A DNA stretch of 49,072 bases, taken from assembly GCA_017436865.1 (NCBI GenBank), contig JAFSCH010000023.1, forward strand, positions 1 to 49,072, written 5' to 3'. The stretch is from Lachnospiraceae bacterium (GTDB lineage Bacteria > Bacillota > Clostridia > Lachnospirales > Lachnospiraceae). Of the stretch, positions 35,184-42,909 are shown in pieces; positions within the stretch are counted from its first letter, which is position 1, and every line of letters starts with the position of its first letter. The translations under genes were made by a program, and so were the position numbers. The notes beneath the pieces were generated by a model. That model saw nothing but the letters and a program-made list of their open reading frames with translations. It was not told the origin of the DNA and did not search any database.

Positions 35184-36641
35184 ATGGTTATTTACATGGC
35201 AGATTATGCAAAAAACGATATGATTACGGTAACAATTGAAGATATGGGAACGGATGGCGAAGGAATCGGCAAGCTGGACGGTTTTACCTTTTTCATAAAG
35301 GATGCCGTAATCGGTGATGTCGTAGAGGCAAAGGTCATGAAAGCAAAGAAGAACTATGCTTATGCAAGACTCATGCGTGTAATTACACCGTCAAAGGAGC
35401 GTGTAGAGCCGGTATGTGCGTATCATAAGCAGTGTGGTGGCTGTCAGATACAGGCGCTAGATTATAAAGCACAGCTTGCGTTCAAGGAAAATAAGGTCAG
35501 AAATCATCTGCTTCGTATTGGTGGATTTTCTGCTGAACTATTGGATAACGTTATGGAACCAATTGTAGGAATGGAAAATCCATATCACTATCGTAATAAG
35601 GCACAATTTCCAGTTGGAACGGATAAGGAAGGCAATTTGATTACTGGTTTTTATGCAGGAAGAACCCATGACATTATTGCCAATACGGATTGTGCTCTTG
35701 GTGTAGCCGAGAATCAGCCGATTTTAGAAACCGTTTTAGCGTATATGCGTGAAAATCAGGTCAGTGCCTATGATGAAAAGACAGGTCAGGGGTTGGTACG
35801 TCACATTCTGATAAGAAAAGGCTTCACAAGCGGAGAGATTATGGTATGTCTGATTGTGAATGGAAATACTTTGCCAGCGGAAGATAGATTAGTAGAGACA
35901 CTTAAAAGTATGGAAGGTGTTACCAGCATCTATATCAACACCAATACGGAAAATACAAATGTTATTATGGGAAGAAAGAATCGTGTACTCTGGGGTGAGA
36001 GCACTATTTCTGATGTGATTCATCCACGAACTATAGAAGAGATAGAATCCGGTAAGGATGCGCTTGCAGATCAGGATAGAGAGGGAATTACCTTTGCGAT
36101 TTCGCCGTTGTCCTTTTATCAGGTAAATCCTGTTCAGACGGAAAAGCTTTACAGTCTTGCGTTAGAATATGCAGGATTAACAGGGGAAGAAACCGTTTGG
36201 GATTTGTATTGTGGTATTGGAACGATTAGTCTTTTCATGGCACAAAGAGCAAAGCAGGTTTATGGCGTAGAGATTGTAGAACAGGCAATTCTTGATGCCA
36301 GAGAAAATGCAAAGCGTAATCATATTGAGAATGCTTCCTTCTATGTCGGAAAGGCAGAGGAAGTGCTTCCACACCTTTATGAAACAGAGCATATTTTTGC
36401 TGATGTCATCTGCGTAGACCCACCACGTAAAGGCTGTGATGAAGCCTGTCTGGAGACTATGGTGAAAATGGCACCAAAGCGTATTGTCTATGTAAGCTGC
36501 GACAGTGCGACACTGGCAAGAGACTTGAAATACTTGTGTGCAAATGGATATGAGCTGAAGAGAGTAAGGCCAGTGGATCAGTTCGGACACACGGTGCATA
36601 CTGAGGTTTGCGTGAAATTGTGTCGAAAAATAAGCTTGTAA
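35184..36641 (+). CDS. rlmD: 23S rRNA (uracil-5-)-methyltransferase, RlmD/RlmCD family
   Basis: 485 aa. TRAM domain (about 12-70: ITVTIEDMGTDGEGIGKLDG), an iron-sulfur site (CAYHKQCGGCQIQ plus a later Cys), a Rossmann methyltransferase fold with VWDLYCGIGTISLFMA, DPPRKGCDEACLE, and the catalytic Cys in YVSCDSATLARDL. It forms 5-methyluridine in 23S rRNA; in Firmicutes one enzyme may modify two sites. Start 35184 fits GGAAAGG five bases away. Its stop lies inside the AAGGAGGTGG of the next gene. Confidence 0.92.
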   Translation: MVIYMADYAKNDMITVTIEDMGTDGEGIGKLDGFTFFIKDAVIGDVVEAKVMKAKKNYAYARLMRVITPSKERVEPVCAYHKQCGGCQIQALDYKAQLAFKENKVRNHLLRIGGFSAELLDNVMEPIVGMENPYHYRNKAQFPVGTDKEGNLITGFYAGRTHDIIANTDCALGVAENQPILETVLAYMRENQVSAYDEKTGQGLVRHILIRKGFTSGEIMVCLIVNGNTLPAEDRLVETLKSMEGVTSIYINTNTENTNVIMGRKNRVLWGESTISDVIHPRTIEEIESGKDALADQDREGITFAISPLSFYQVNPVQTEKLYSLALEYAGLTGEETVWDLYCGIGTISLFMAQRAKQVYGVEIVEQAILDARENAKRNHIENASFYVGKAEEVLPHLYETEHIFADVICVDPPRKGCDEACLETMVKMAPKRIVYVSCDSATLARDLKYLCANGYELKRVRPVDQFGHTVHTEVCVKLCRKISL

Positions 36642-36655
36642 GGAGGTGGAAATCC

Positions 36656-37837
36656 ATGAAGTGTTTATTGATGAATAAAAATATGCCGGTAGTAGAGTTA
36701 GAACTGGATGATGATACTGCAACAATATTAAAGGTATTGAAGACTTACGAATTGGATTTCCTGCCTGTTGGAATAGATGCAAAATCCGGAATTCCAAACA
36801 AAAAAGAATTGAATGAGTGGTGGTTTGGAAGAAGTATTCCTGCAAGCAGATCAGGAATCAGAACTGCATTGGAGAAATTAAATATTCAACATTCAGAGCA
36901 GTTATTGTTAAAGTGTTATGGTCTTAGTTTGTCCGACCAGTATTGGATGAAGCCTATGGATAGCGAACTGGAATGGATAAATATTAATTTCTTTGACAAT
37001 AATTTTTCAGATGATGTAGGTAATATATTATTTGGTCAGCCTGCATCACAGGACATTGATTTGATGTCTCCATGTAATACTTCAGATGGATGGCTGAAAA
37101 AGAAATGGAAAATTATTGATGGAAAACGATGTTTGATAAAGGCTGGAAGTAATCCATTTATGCAGGAACCAATCAACGAAGTGTTTGGAACAAGACTGCA
37201 TCAAAGGCTCGGATGTAAAAATTATGTATCTTATAATGTGTTGTTGGAAGATGGTATTCCATATAGTGTGTGCGAAAACTTTATTGATACCAATACGGAA
37301 TTGGTAAACGCAGTAAGTATTAACCGCAGCATAAAAAAGAGAAGCCAGTATTCTTCTTACGAACATTTCATGAATGCCTGCGAAAAACTTGGCATTCCGG
37401 GGATGAAGGAATTTATTGATTACATGTTGGTATTTGATTATTTAATGGCAAATACGGATCGGCACTTTGGGAATTTTGGGGCAATTCGAAATGTGCAAAC
37501 CTTGGAATGGATAGGTCCGGCACCGGTATTTGATAGTGGAACAAGTCTTTGGCATGATAAGCTCACAAGGGCAATCAATCCATTAGGCGAAATAGAAACA
37601 AAACCATTTTATTCAAATGCGTCAAGACAGATGGAATTGGTTTCAGACTTTAGCTGGGTTCCGTTTGAGGAGCTTAGAAACCTAAAGGATGATATAAGAG
37701 AAATCTTTGCACCGACGGAATTTATTGATGAAGAACGTATAGAAGTTCTGTCAAAGGCTGTAACCAGCAGAGTTGAAGAATTGCAGGAAATGGTGTTAGA
37801 ACAGAAAAAGCAGTTTACTTTGGGAAGTTTACAGTAG
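36656..37837 (+). CDS. orphan HipA-like serine/threonine kinase
   Basis: 393 aa from ATG 36656, set by AAGGAGGTGG at 36640-36649. HipA-like kinase fold: CLIKAGS (ATP-binding Lys) and NEVFGTRL (Glu), catalytic loop NTDRHFGNFG with the essential Asp, and metal-binding Asp in PVFDSGTS. The first 130 residues do not match the usual HipA N1 domain. No HipB-like antitoxin gene is next to it. HipA kinases phosphorylate aminoacyl-tRNA synthetases or other targets and induce dormancy, some during phage infection. The target here is unknown. Possibly a solitary toxin-like or regulatory kinase. Confidence 0.75.
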   Translation: MKCLLMNKNMPVVELELDDDTATILKVLKTYELDFLPVGIDAKSGIPNKKELNEWWFGRSIPASRSGIRTALEKLNIQHSEQLLLKCYGLSLSDQYWMKPMDSELEWININFFDNNFSDDVGNILFGQPASQDIDLMSPCNTSDGWLKKKWKIIDGKRCLIKAGSNPFMQEPINEVFGTRLHQRLGCKNYVSYNVLLEDGIPYSVCENFIDTNTELVNAVSINRSIKKRSQYSSYEHFMNACEKLGIPGMKEFIDYMLVFDYLMANTDRHFGNFGAIRNVQTLEWIGPAPVFDSGTSLWHDKLTRAINPLGEIETKPFYSNASRQMELVSDFSWVPFEELRNLKDDIREIFAPTEFIDEERIEVLSKAVTSRVEELQEMVLEQKKQFTLGSLQ

Positions 37838-37900
37838 TAAATATGAATAGGGTCAGCCACTCTACAAAGATTATAAAGGTATAAATTTTCAACAACAAAG

Positions 37901-37926
37901 AAGCAGGTCATAAAGGCCTGCTTTTT
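37901..37926 (+). terminator. intrinsic terminator after the HipA-like gene
   Basis: AAGCAGG (37901-37907) and CCTGCTT (37917-37923), extended by one G-U pair, followed by T to 37926. Confidence 0.7.
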
Positions 37927-37942
37927 AAAGTAAAAGAAGTGC

Positions 37943-38109
37943 AACAATCTGCTGCATAATGTGTACCGCAATGCAGCTACCAAGGCAACTATGATTGAAA
38001 AGATGTAGACTATTTTCATGTTGATACAACATCACAGATGATGAATCACAGACCTGTGATTATCAATATGGAGATGCCGGAAGAGGCAGATTATGACTTG
38101 ACGGTGTAA
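37943..38109 (+). pseudogene. 3' remnant of an unidentified gene, frameshifted
   Basis: Two partly overlapping open stretches read like one protein tail split by a frameshift near 38000. Frame A (37943-38008) gives NNLLHNVYRNAATKATMIEK and stops. Frame B (open from 37999, stop TAA 38107-38109) gives VDYFHVDTTSQMMNHRPVII and ends DYDLTV. No start codon with a ribosome site serves either frame. I do not recognise the family. The rest of the 37838-38255 gap holds the terminator, this relic and the MerR promoter. Confidence 0.4.
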
Positions 38110-38203
38110 ACGGTGAAAATTCTTGTCATCTATGGGACAAATTGCTGGTGAGAACCGTTCCTATTAATTGTGAATCAAAAGCTTCATGAGAAAAATTTTA
38201 TTA

Positions 38204-38234
38204 TTGACTTGAAGTGCACTTCATAGTTTATTCT
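38204..38234 (+). promoter_or_regulatory. MerR-type promoter with 19-bp spacer and dyad operator
   Basis: TTGACT (38204-38209) and TATTCT (38229-38234) are 19 bases apart. The spacer holds the perfect palindrome TGAAGTGCACTTCA (38210-38223). The over-long spacer with a centred dyad is the classical MerR activation promoter, so the regulator at 38256 probably controls itself and the reductase gene. Confidence 0.75.
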
Positions 38235-38255
38235 GATAATGAAAGGTGGAATTAT

Positions 38256-38534
38256 ATGTACTCAGCAAAGGAAGCAGCAGAAATAACAGGATTGTCAACG
38301 GCAACATTAAGATATTATGAAAAGGAACAGCTTTTGCCACAGATAGCTAGAACAAGTCAAAAATATCGACAGTACGCGGATACTGATATTGAGTGGATCA
38401 GAATGATACAGTGCTTGCGAATGGCAAATGTACCAATTAGAACTATAAAAAAATATATTTCTTTGTTAATGCAAGGCGGAGAAACAATGGAAGAATGGAC
38501 TTTATTCAAAAATGGAGGTCATAAAAAAGAATGA
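38256..38534 (+). CDS. MerR-family regulator, short form
   Basis: 92 aa from ATG 38256 with AAAGGTGG upstream. N-terminal winged helix typical of MerR (MYSAKEAAEITGLSTATLRY, YEKEQLLPQ, IEWIRMIQCLRMANVPIRTIKKY). The family usually continues with a 30-60 residue coiled-coil and effector tail after LLMQGGETMEE; here the protein ends after FKNGGHKKE, so it looks cut short by a small deletion. Dimerisation may be impaired. Four-base overlap with the SDR gene. The dyad-containing promoter suggests it still has a site. Confidence 0.75.
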   Translation: MYSAKEAAEITGLSTATLRYYEKEQLLPQIARTSQKYRQYADTDIEWIRMIQCLRMANVPIRTIKKYISLLMQGGETMEEWTLFKNGGHKKE

Positions 38535-39325
38535 AAGCTGTTTTGATTACAGGAACGACAAGTGGGATAGGAAAGGCATTTGCGGAAAAATTTGCAAGTG
38601 TGGGGAATAATGTGATTTTGGTTGCCAGAAATGAGCAAAAGCTTAAGGAGCAACAATTATTTTTGCAAGACCATTATAATGTGACTGTTAAGTATATTGC
38701 ATATGATTTGGCAAAGGAAGATGCAGTAGATTTGATTGCGAATACTTTGGACGAATGGAATGTATATGTGGACATTTTAATAAATAATGCAGGTTTTAAC
38801 GAGTGTGGTTTGTTTGTAAAGACTGATATTAGGAAAGAGCTTGATATGATAAATTTACATATACGATTTACAACACAACTGACCAAGAGCATATTATTAA
38901 AAATGGAAGAAATGGGTTGGGGACGAATACTTAATGTAGGCTCAACGGGTTCATTTATTCCTTCGCCCACAGATGCAGTTTATTCAGCGACAAAAGCTTA
39001 TATCATGTCTTTTTCGAATGCTTTGAGAGGTGAGTATAGTAAAACAGGAATAAAAATTACTACGTTATGCCCTGGAGCAACTAAAACAGAATTTGCAACA
39101 AAAGCTAATCTTTCAAATACGCTACTGTTTAAAATGGCGGTAATGAAGCCGGAAAAATTAGTTGATATAGCATATCCTAAGTTGATGAAGGGGAAAAGGC
39201 TTATTATTCCGGGAGTTTATAATAAGCTTTTGGTTATGTTTTCTATGATGCTTCCTATAAGTATTACGAATAGAATAACAGTATCTATGTTAAAGGGGCA
39301 CGATAAAACAAAGAAATACAAATGA
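38531..39325 (+). CDS. short-chain dehydrogenase/reductase
   Basis: 264 aa. Rossmann fold with the cofactor motif TGTTSGIG (8-15), NNAG, and catalytic Ser (GSTGS), Tyr and Lys (YSATKAY). A basic residue after beta-strand 2 (VARNEQK) suggests NADPH. The C-terminal part (about 200-264) is hydrophobic and basic (NKLLVMFSMMLPISITNRIT), so it may associate with the membrane, as in DltE-like SDRs. Cotranscribed with the MerR regulator. Substrate unknown. Confidence 0.85.
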   Translation: MKAVLITGTTSGIGKAFAEKFASVGNNVILVARNEQKLKEQQLFLQDHYNVTVKYIAYDLAKEDAVDLIANTLDEWNVYVDILINNAGFNECGLFVKTDIRKELDMINLHIRFTTQLTKSILLKMEEMGWGRILNVGSTGSFIPSPTDAVYSATKAYIMSFSNALRGEYSKTGIKITTLCPGATKTEFATKANLSNTLLFKMAVMKPEKLVDIAYPKLMKGKRLIIPGVYNKLLVMFSMMLPISITNRITVSMLKGHDKTKKYK

Positions 39326-39380
39326 AATAGAGCAGTTAGCTTGAAATTCAAGAGTTAAGTGTAGAGGTCTGTGGGAATAA

Positions 39381-39722
39381 TCACTCCCCTTGTATATCAT
39401 ATTGTAAAATCCAGTTGTGAATTTCTTTAACAACCGGTTTCAAATCCCGTCCCATTTGGGTCAAAGAATATTCTACTTTAGGCGGGATTTGCTGGTATTC
39501 TTTACGGTTAACAAGACCGTCCTTTTCCAGTTCTTTTAATTGAGTGCTCAACATCTTATGCGTAATGGGTGAAAGTAAGCGTTTCAACTCACCGTAACGT
39601 AATATTTCATGAAAAGCTAACACATAAATAATTCGTAGCTTCCATTTTCCGCCAATCATGTTGACTACTTTTTCAAATCGTTCATATCCAAATTCTTTAA
39701 GGTAACAATTTTCTACTTCCAT
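39381..39722 (-). CDS. HxlR-family transcriptional regulator
   Basis: 113 aa on the - strand from ATG 39722, with AAGGAGAG upstream; the 17 extra residues of the longer frame include the leader itself. Winged helix with FEKVVNMIGGKWKLRIIYVL, LRYGELKRLL, ITHKMLSTQLKELEKDGL and the PPKVEYSLT wing that define the family. HxlR proteins often sense redox or electrophile stress through a cysteine near the N-terminus; a Cys (VENCYLKEFG) is present. Divergent from the flavoprotein cluster that it probably regulates. Confidence 0.88.
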   Translation of the reverse strand: MEVENCYLKEFGYERFEKVVNMIGGKWKLRIIYVLAFHEILRYGELKRLLSPITHKMLSTQLKELEKDGLVNRKEYQQIPPKVEYSLTQMGRDLKPVVKEIHNWILQYDIQGE

Positions 39723-39836
39723 TTTGCACTCTCCTTTTTGATAGTATCTTACATAAAAGTGCATACTTACCAAACTGAGTATACAGAGATAGAATGAAAA
39801 AGTAAATAAAATTATTGAGAAGTGAGGAATGTGTTA

Positions 39837-40532
39837 GTGAGAATTGTGATTATAAATGGAAGTCATCGAAAAAATGGTGCAACCGCACTGATATTAAATG
39901 AAATGTATAGGCAGTTAAAAAAATACAGTGATGTAGATGTTCAAATGATTCATGTAGCAGATTTGGAACTTAAATATTGTGTGGGATGTGGTTCCTGCTA
40001 TAAAACCGGAGCTTGTATCTATAAGGATGATATAGAGAATTTATCGCTTAGTATCGCAGAGGCGGATGGAGTAATTCTGGGTTCACCCACCTATGCAAGT
40101 AATGTATCTGGACAGATGAAAGTGATTATAGATCGAGGGCATTTTGTCATGGAACAACTGCTTTATGGGAAGTATGCAATATGTGTAACCACTTATGAAA
40201 ATTATGGGGGAAGGGATTCGGCAAAGATATTGAATAGACTTTTATCATACTCGGGGGCAAAAATAAGTGGAACGATAGTATCTCGAAACAAATTTAATTC
40301 AAATCCGTTGGAAGATATTCGATTAAAAGAAAATATAGAAAAAGTAGTATGTAGATTTTATCGTGATGTTATTAGAAAGCGTAAATATCTGCTTCAAAGT
40401 AGTAAGCATTTTATTATATTTCGGGTAGGAATTCAACCATTTGTCATGAAAAAGGGTTCGCAATATGATGGTATAATCACACATTGGAAAAAGAGAAATG
40501 TTGCGGGAGGCATAAGTGATGAGGTATGGTGA
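39837..40532 (+). CDS. flavodoxin-like iron-sulfur flavoprotein / FMN reductase
   Basis: 231 aa from the GTG at 39837, placed by GAGG 9 bases upstream; earlier GTG codons are possible. Flavodoxin-like fold with NGSHRKNGATALIL for FMN phosphate, a cysteine motif CVGCGSCYKTGAC that may bind 4Fe-4S as in Isf-type proteins, and GSPTYASNVSGQMK. A C-terminal extension of about 60 residues (from YRDVIRKRKYLL) is unusual. It overlaps the ferredoxin-like gene by 14 bases, suggesting the two exchange electrons. Confidence 0.8.
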   Translation: MRIVIINGSHRKNGATALILNEMYRQLKKYSDVDVQMIHVADLELKYCVGCGSCYKTGACIYKDDIENLSLSIAEADGVILGSPTYASNVSGQMKVIIDRGHFVMEQLLYGKYAICVTTYENYGGRDSAKILNRLLSYSGAKISGTIVSRNKFNSNPLEDIRLKENIEKVVCRFYRDVIRKRKYLLQSSKHFIIFRVGIQPFVMKKGSQYDGIITHWKKRNVAGGISDEVW

Positions 40533-40842
40533 AGGAAGACCGGATTCTGCCGATATAGAGGAATTGAAACAATTTTCTAGAAAATGTAAAGAAATTATGG
40601 AGAAATCTTCTTTAACAGTAACTGTTCCCGGTAATAGACCATATCGAAAATATGTATTGATTCCTATAAATCCAAAAGGAAATAAGCAATGTATAAATTG
40701 TGGGTTGTGTTACCGGAGTTGTCCGGTTAGTGCGATACCTTGTGATAATTATCGTGTGTGTGATAGGAGCAAATGTATTTCTATGTTACGGTATTTCTTG
40801 ACAGAAATTATAAATGTCAATATAATTAAACCAATGGTTTAA
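40519..40842 (+). CDS. small ferredoxin-like 4Fe-4S protein
   Basis: 107 aa from ATG 40519, eight bases after GGGAGG. A single canonical cluster motif CINCGLCYRSCP is preceded by 60 residues without cysteines. The later cysteines (PCDNYRVCDRSKC) do not form a standard second motif, although they could supply the fourth ligand or a degenerate cluster. Probably accepts electrons from, or gives them to, the preceding flavoprotein; together they resemble a split version of flavodoxin-ferredoxin fusion (EFR1-type) proteins. Confidence 0.7.
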   Translation: MRYGEGRPDSADIEELKQFSRKCKEIMEKSSLTVTVPGNRPYRKYVLIPINPKGNKQCINCGLCYRSCPVSAIPCDNYRVCDRSKCISMLRYFLTEIINVNIIKPMV

Positions 40843-40865
40843 TTAAACGGGAGAGGAGTAATATA

Positions 40866-41507
40866 ATGGCAAGAAGAAAAAAGGAACCACAAAGTGTGCA
40901 TAGGAAAAATATATCAATGGTAGCAGAGCAGTTGTTTATGAAAAAGGGAATAGAGAATACATCAATGAATGATATAGCAAAGGAAGCAGGGTATAGCAAG
41001 GCGACCTTATATGTATATTTCAAGGACAAGGAGGAGCTTGTCAGTGTATTAGTGTTGGAAAGTATGCAGAAATTGCACGATTATATTAGTCTGGCATTGG
41101 AAAGTAGTAGTAATACGAAAGAATGTTATGAAAAAATCTGCAATGCTTTAGTAGAATATCAGGAGGAATATCCATTTTATTTTGGTATGGTACTTAAAAC
41201 AATCAACATTGATTTTGAAACAACACATTTTTTGCCGGAAGAAAAGGAAACATTTTTGGTTGGCGAGAGGATAAACGAGTTACTGTGTACTTTTTTGAGA
41301 AAAGGAATAGAAAATAGAGAGATACGTTCCGATATTGAGATTTTGCCAACAATTTTTTCTTTTTGGGGAATGTTGTCGGGGGCTATTTTACTTGCTGCAA
41401 ATAAAGAAGAATATATTACACAACATCTAAAAAAATCAAAGAGCGAATTTTTACTATACGGATTTGATATGCTTTACAATTCGCTGATAATTGAGAGGAG
41501 GAGATAG
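40866..41507 (+). CDS. TetR-family transcriptional regulator
   Basis: 213 aa, ATG with GGAGAGGAG upstream. N-terminal helix-turn-helix (RKNISMVAEQLFMKKGIENTSM, NDIAKEAGYSKATLYVYFKDKEEL). The C-terminal ligand-binding helices include a long hydrophobic segment and are not assignable to a ligand. It lies in the middle of the redox cluster and two bases before the next flavoprotein gene, so it may be a local repressor responding to a substrate of these enzymes. Confidence 0.88.
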   Translation: MARRKKEPQSVHRKNISMVAEQLFMKKGIENTSMNDIAKEAGYSKATLYVYFKDKEELVSVLVLESMQKLHDYISLALESSSNTKECYEKICNALVEYQEEYPFYFGMVLKTINIDFETTHFLPEEKETFLVGERINELLCTFLRKGIENREIRSDIEILPTIFSFWGMLSGAILLAANKEEYITQHLKKSKSEFLLYGFDMLYNSLIIERRR

Positions 41508-41509
41508 GA

Positions 41510-42076
41510 ATGGACAAAAAGTTACTTGCATTATTGGGAAGTCCTCATAAAGACGGGGCAACAGGAACGATGCTGGGGTATGTCTTACAAATTGCAGGAC
41601 AACAAGGATGGCAGATTGAATTTGTAAACCTATATGAACAACGTATAGATTATTGTAAAGGATGTCGAGTATGTATAAAAACTGGAAATTGCGTACAGAA
41701 AGATGATGTGCAGAAAATGAGTCGGTTAATTAGAGAGTGTGATATGGTAGTGCTTGCGGCACCTGTTTATTGGGCAAATGTTCCTGCAGTCGTTAAAAAT
41801 TTATTTGACAGGTTGTTAGGTGTGGCAATGGAAGAAACTAAAACATTTCCAAAAGCAAGATTGTCTAAAAAACAAAAATATTTTCTACTAACGTCATGTA
41901 ATACGCCAGCACCATTTTCTTTCCTGTGTGGACAAAGTACAGGAGCCGTTAGAAGGATGAAGGAGTTTTTTAAAACATCCGGAATGAAGTATGCCGGAAA
42001 ATGTGTATGGGCAGGGCAAGATAAGAAGACTTTGCCAATACACATTAAGAAAAAAATAGAAAATATATTGAAATAA
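41510..42076 (+). CDS. iron-sulfur flavoprotein (NADPH-dependent FMN reductase fold)
   Basis: 188 aa. LLGSPHKDGATGTML is the FMN-phosphate loop, CKGCRVCIKTGNC (about 48-60) is the Isf-type cysteine motif, and VVLAAPVYWANVPAVVKNLFDR completes the flavodoxin-like core. The protein matches the family length. It starts two bases after the TetR stop with GGAGGAG overlapping that gene. Probably donates electrons to, or reduces, small molecules; paralog of the enzyme at 39837. Confidence 0.85.
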   Translation: MDKKLLALLGSPHKDGATGTMLGYVLQIAGQQGWQIEFVNLYEQRIDYCKGCRVCIKTGNCVQKDDVQKMSRLIRECDMVVLAAPVYWANVPAVVKNLFDRLLGVAMEETKTFPKARLSKKQKYFLLTSCNTPAPFSFLCGQSTGAVRRMKEFFKTSGMKYAGKCVWAGQDKKTLPIHIKKKIENILK

Positions 42077-42104
42077 GAAATTTATATGAAAAGGAAATGT
42101 TTAT

Positions 42105-42770
42105 ATGGGAATTGTTTTTGGATATTTAGCGTTGGTTTGCTTTTGTATGCTAGCGGCAAAATGGATAGCAAAAAGATGTAATCTTATTAAATTTGACAAG
42201 GTTTTAATGAGAATTCATAAACCGGTAAGCCTGTTATTGACAGTCTTTTGTATATTACATATTGTCTTTGTTATTCCGGTACTGGGGAACCGCAATGTAT
42301 TAGTAAATGTATCAGGAGTAGTGGCGGTCATATTTATGATTGTTTTGGTTTTTTCATGCCATGTGCTAAAACAAAAAGACAGAAGAATGAAGTGGCATAG
42401 AATTTTGACAATGCTTATGGCAGTATGCATTGTCTGGCATGTGGTTGTATATTTTATGGATTTTAGAGAATATCAGAGGAACATCGAGAGTATAACTTTT
42501 AAAAATATAGAATTGTCAGATGTCGAAGATGGAACATATGTTGGAGAATACGATGCTGGTTACATATATGCCAAGGTAGAAGTGATGATTGAAGATGGTA
42601 ATATTATTTCAATTAACCTTATGGAGCATAGAAATGAAAAAGGGAAAACTGCTGAAAGAATTTTGGATAAAATAGTAGCAACTCAGGAAATTGATGTAGA
42701 TGCAGTGAGTGGTGCTACAAATTCCAGTAATGTTATTAAGAAGGCAATTGAAGATGCTGTTACAAATTAG
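42105..42770 (+). CDS. membrane protein with heme-type four-helix region and FMN-binding domain
   Basis: 221 aa. Four membrane spans (about 1-130) carry paired histidines spaced 13 apart (HKPVSLLLTVFCILH and HRILTMLMAVCIVWH), as in diheme b-type transmembrane domains. The C-terminal FMN-binding domain ends DAVSGAT (199-205); in RnfG/NqrC-type proteins the Thr of this motif carries covalent FMN attached by ApbE. It likely moves electrons across the membrane to an extracytoplasmic acceptor. It follows the flavoprotein gene by 28 bases. No apbE gene is in the window. Confidence 0.75.
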   Translation: MGIVFGYLALVCFCMLAAKWIAKRCNLIKFDKVLMRIHKPVSLLLTVFCILHIVFVIPVLGNRNVLVNVSGVVAVIFMIVLVFSCHVLKQKDRRMKWHRILTMLMAVCIVWHVVVYFMDFREYQRNIESITFKNIELSDVEDGTYVGEYDAGYIYAKVEVMIEDGNIISINLMEHRNEKGKTAERILDKIVATQEIDVDAVSGATNSSNVIKKAIEDAVTN

Positions 42771-42851
42771 TATTAATAATGTATCAGGGATGTACTTTGG
42801 AAGAATAAGGCAATAAGATATTTTATAGGTTATGCTTTAGTGAGTAAATGA

Positions 42852-42881
42852 CCTCTCATTTCTTATGGAGAAAATGAGAGG
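42852..42881 (+). promoter_or_regulatory. perfect stem-loop in the AraC-type gene leader
   Basis: CCTCTCATTT (42852-42861) pairs with AAATGAGAGG (42872-42881) around ten bases. No T-run follows, so it is not an obvious terminator. An ATG (42865) lies in the loop, which argues against its use as the start of the next gene. Confidence 0.5.
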
Positions 42882-42909
42882 AAAAGATATTGTAAAGGTG
42901 GTATGTTTT

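Noticed and set aside
36177-36845. 222-codon open frame on the - strand across the rlmD end and HipA start
   Set aside because: It is antisense to two real genes with good ribosome sites; its composition does not resemble a protein family.
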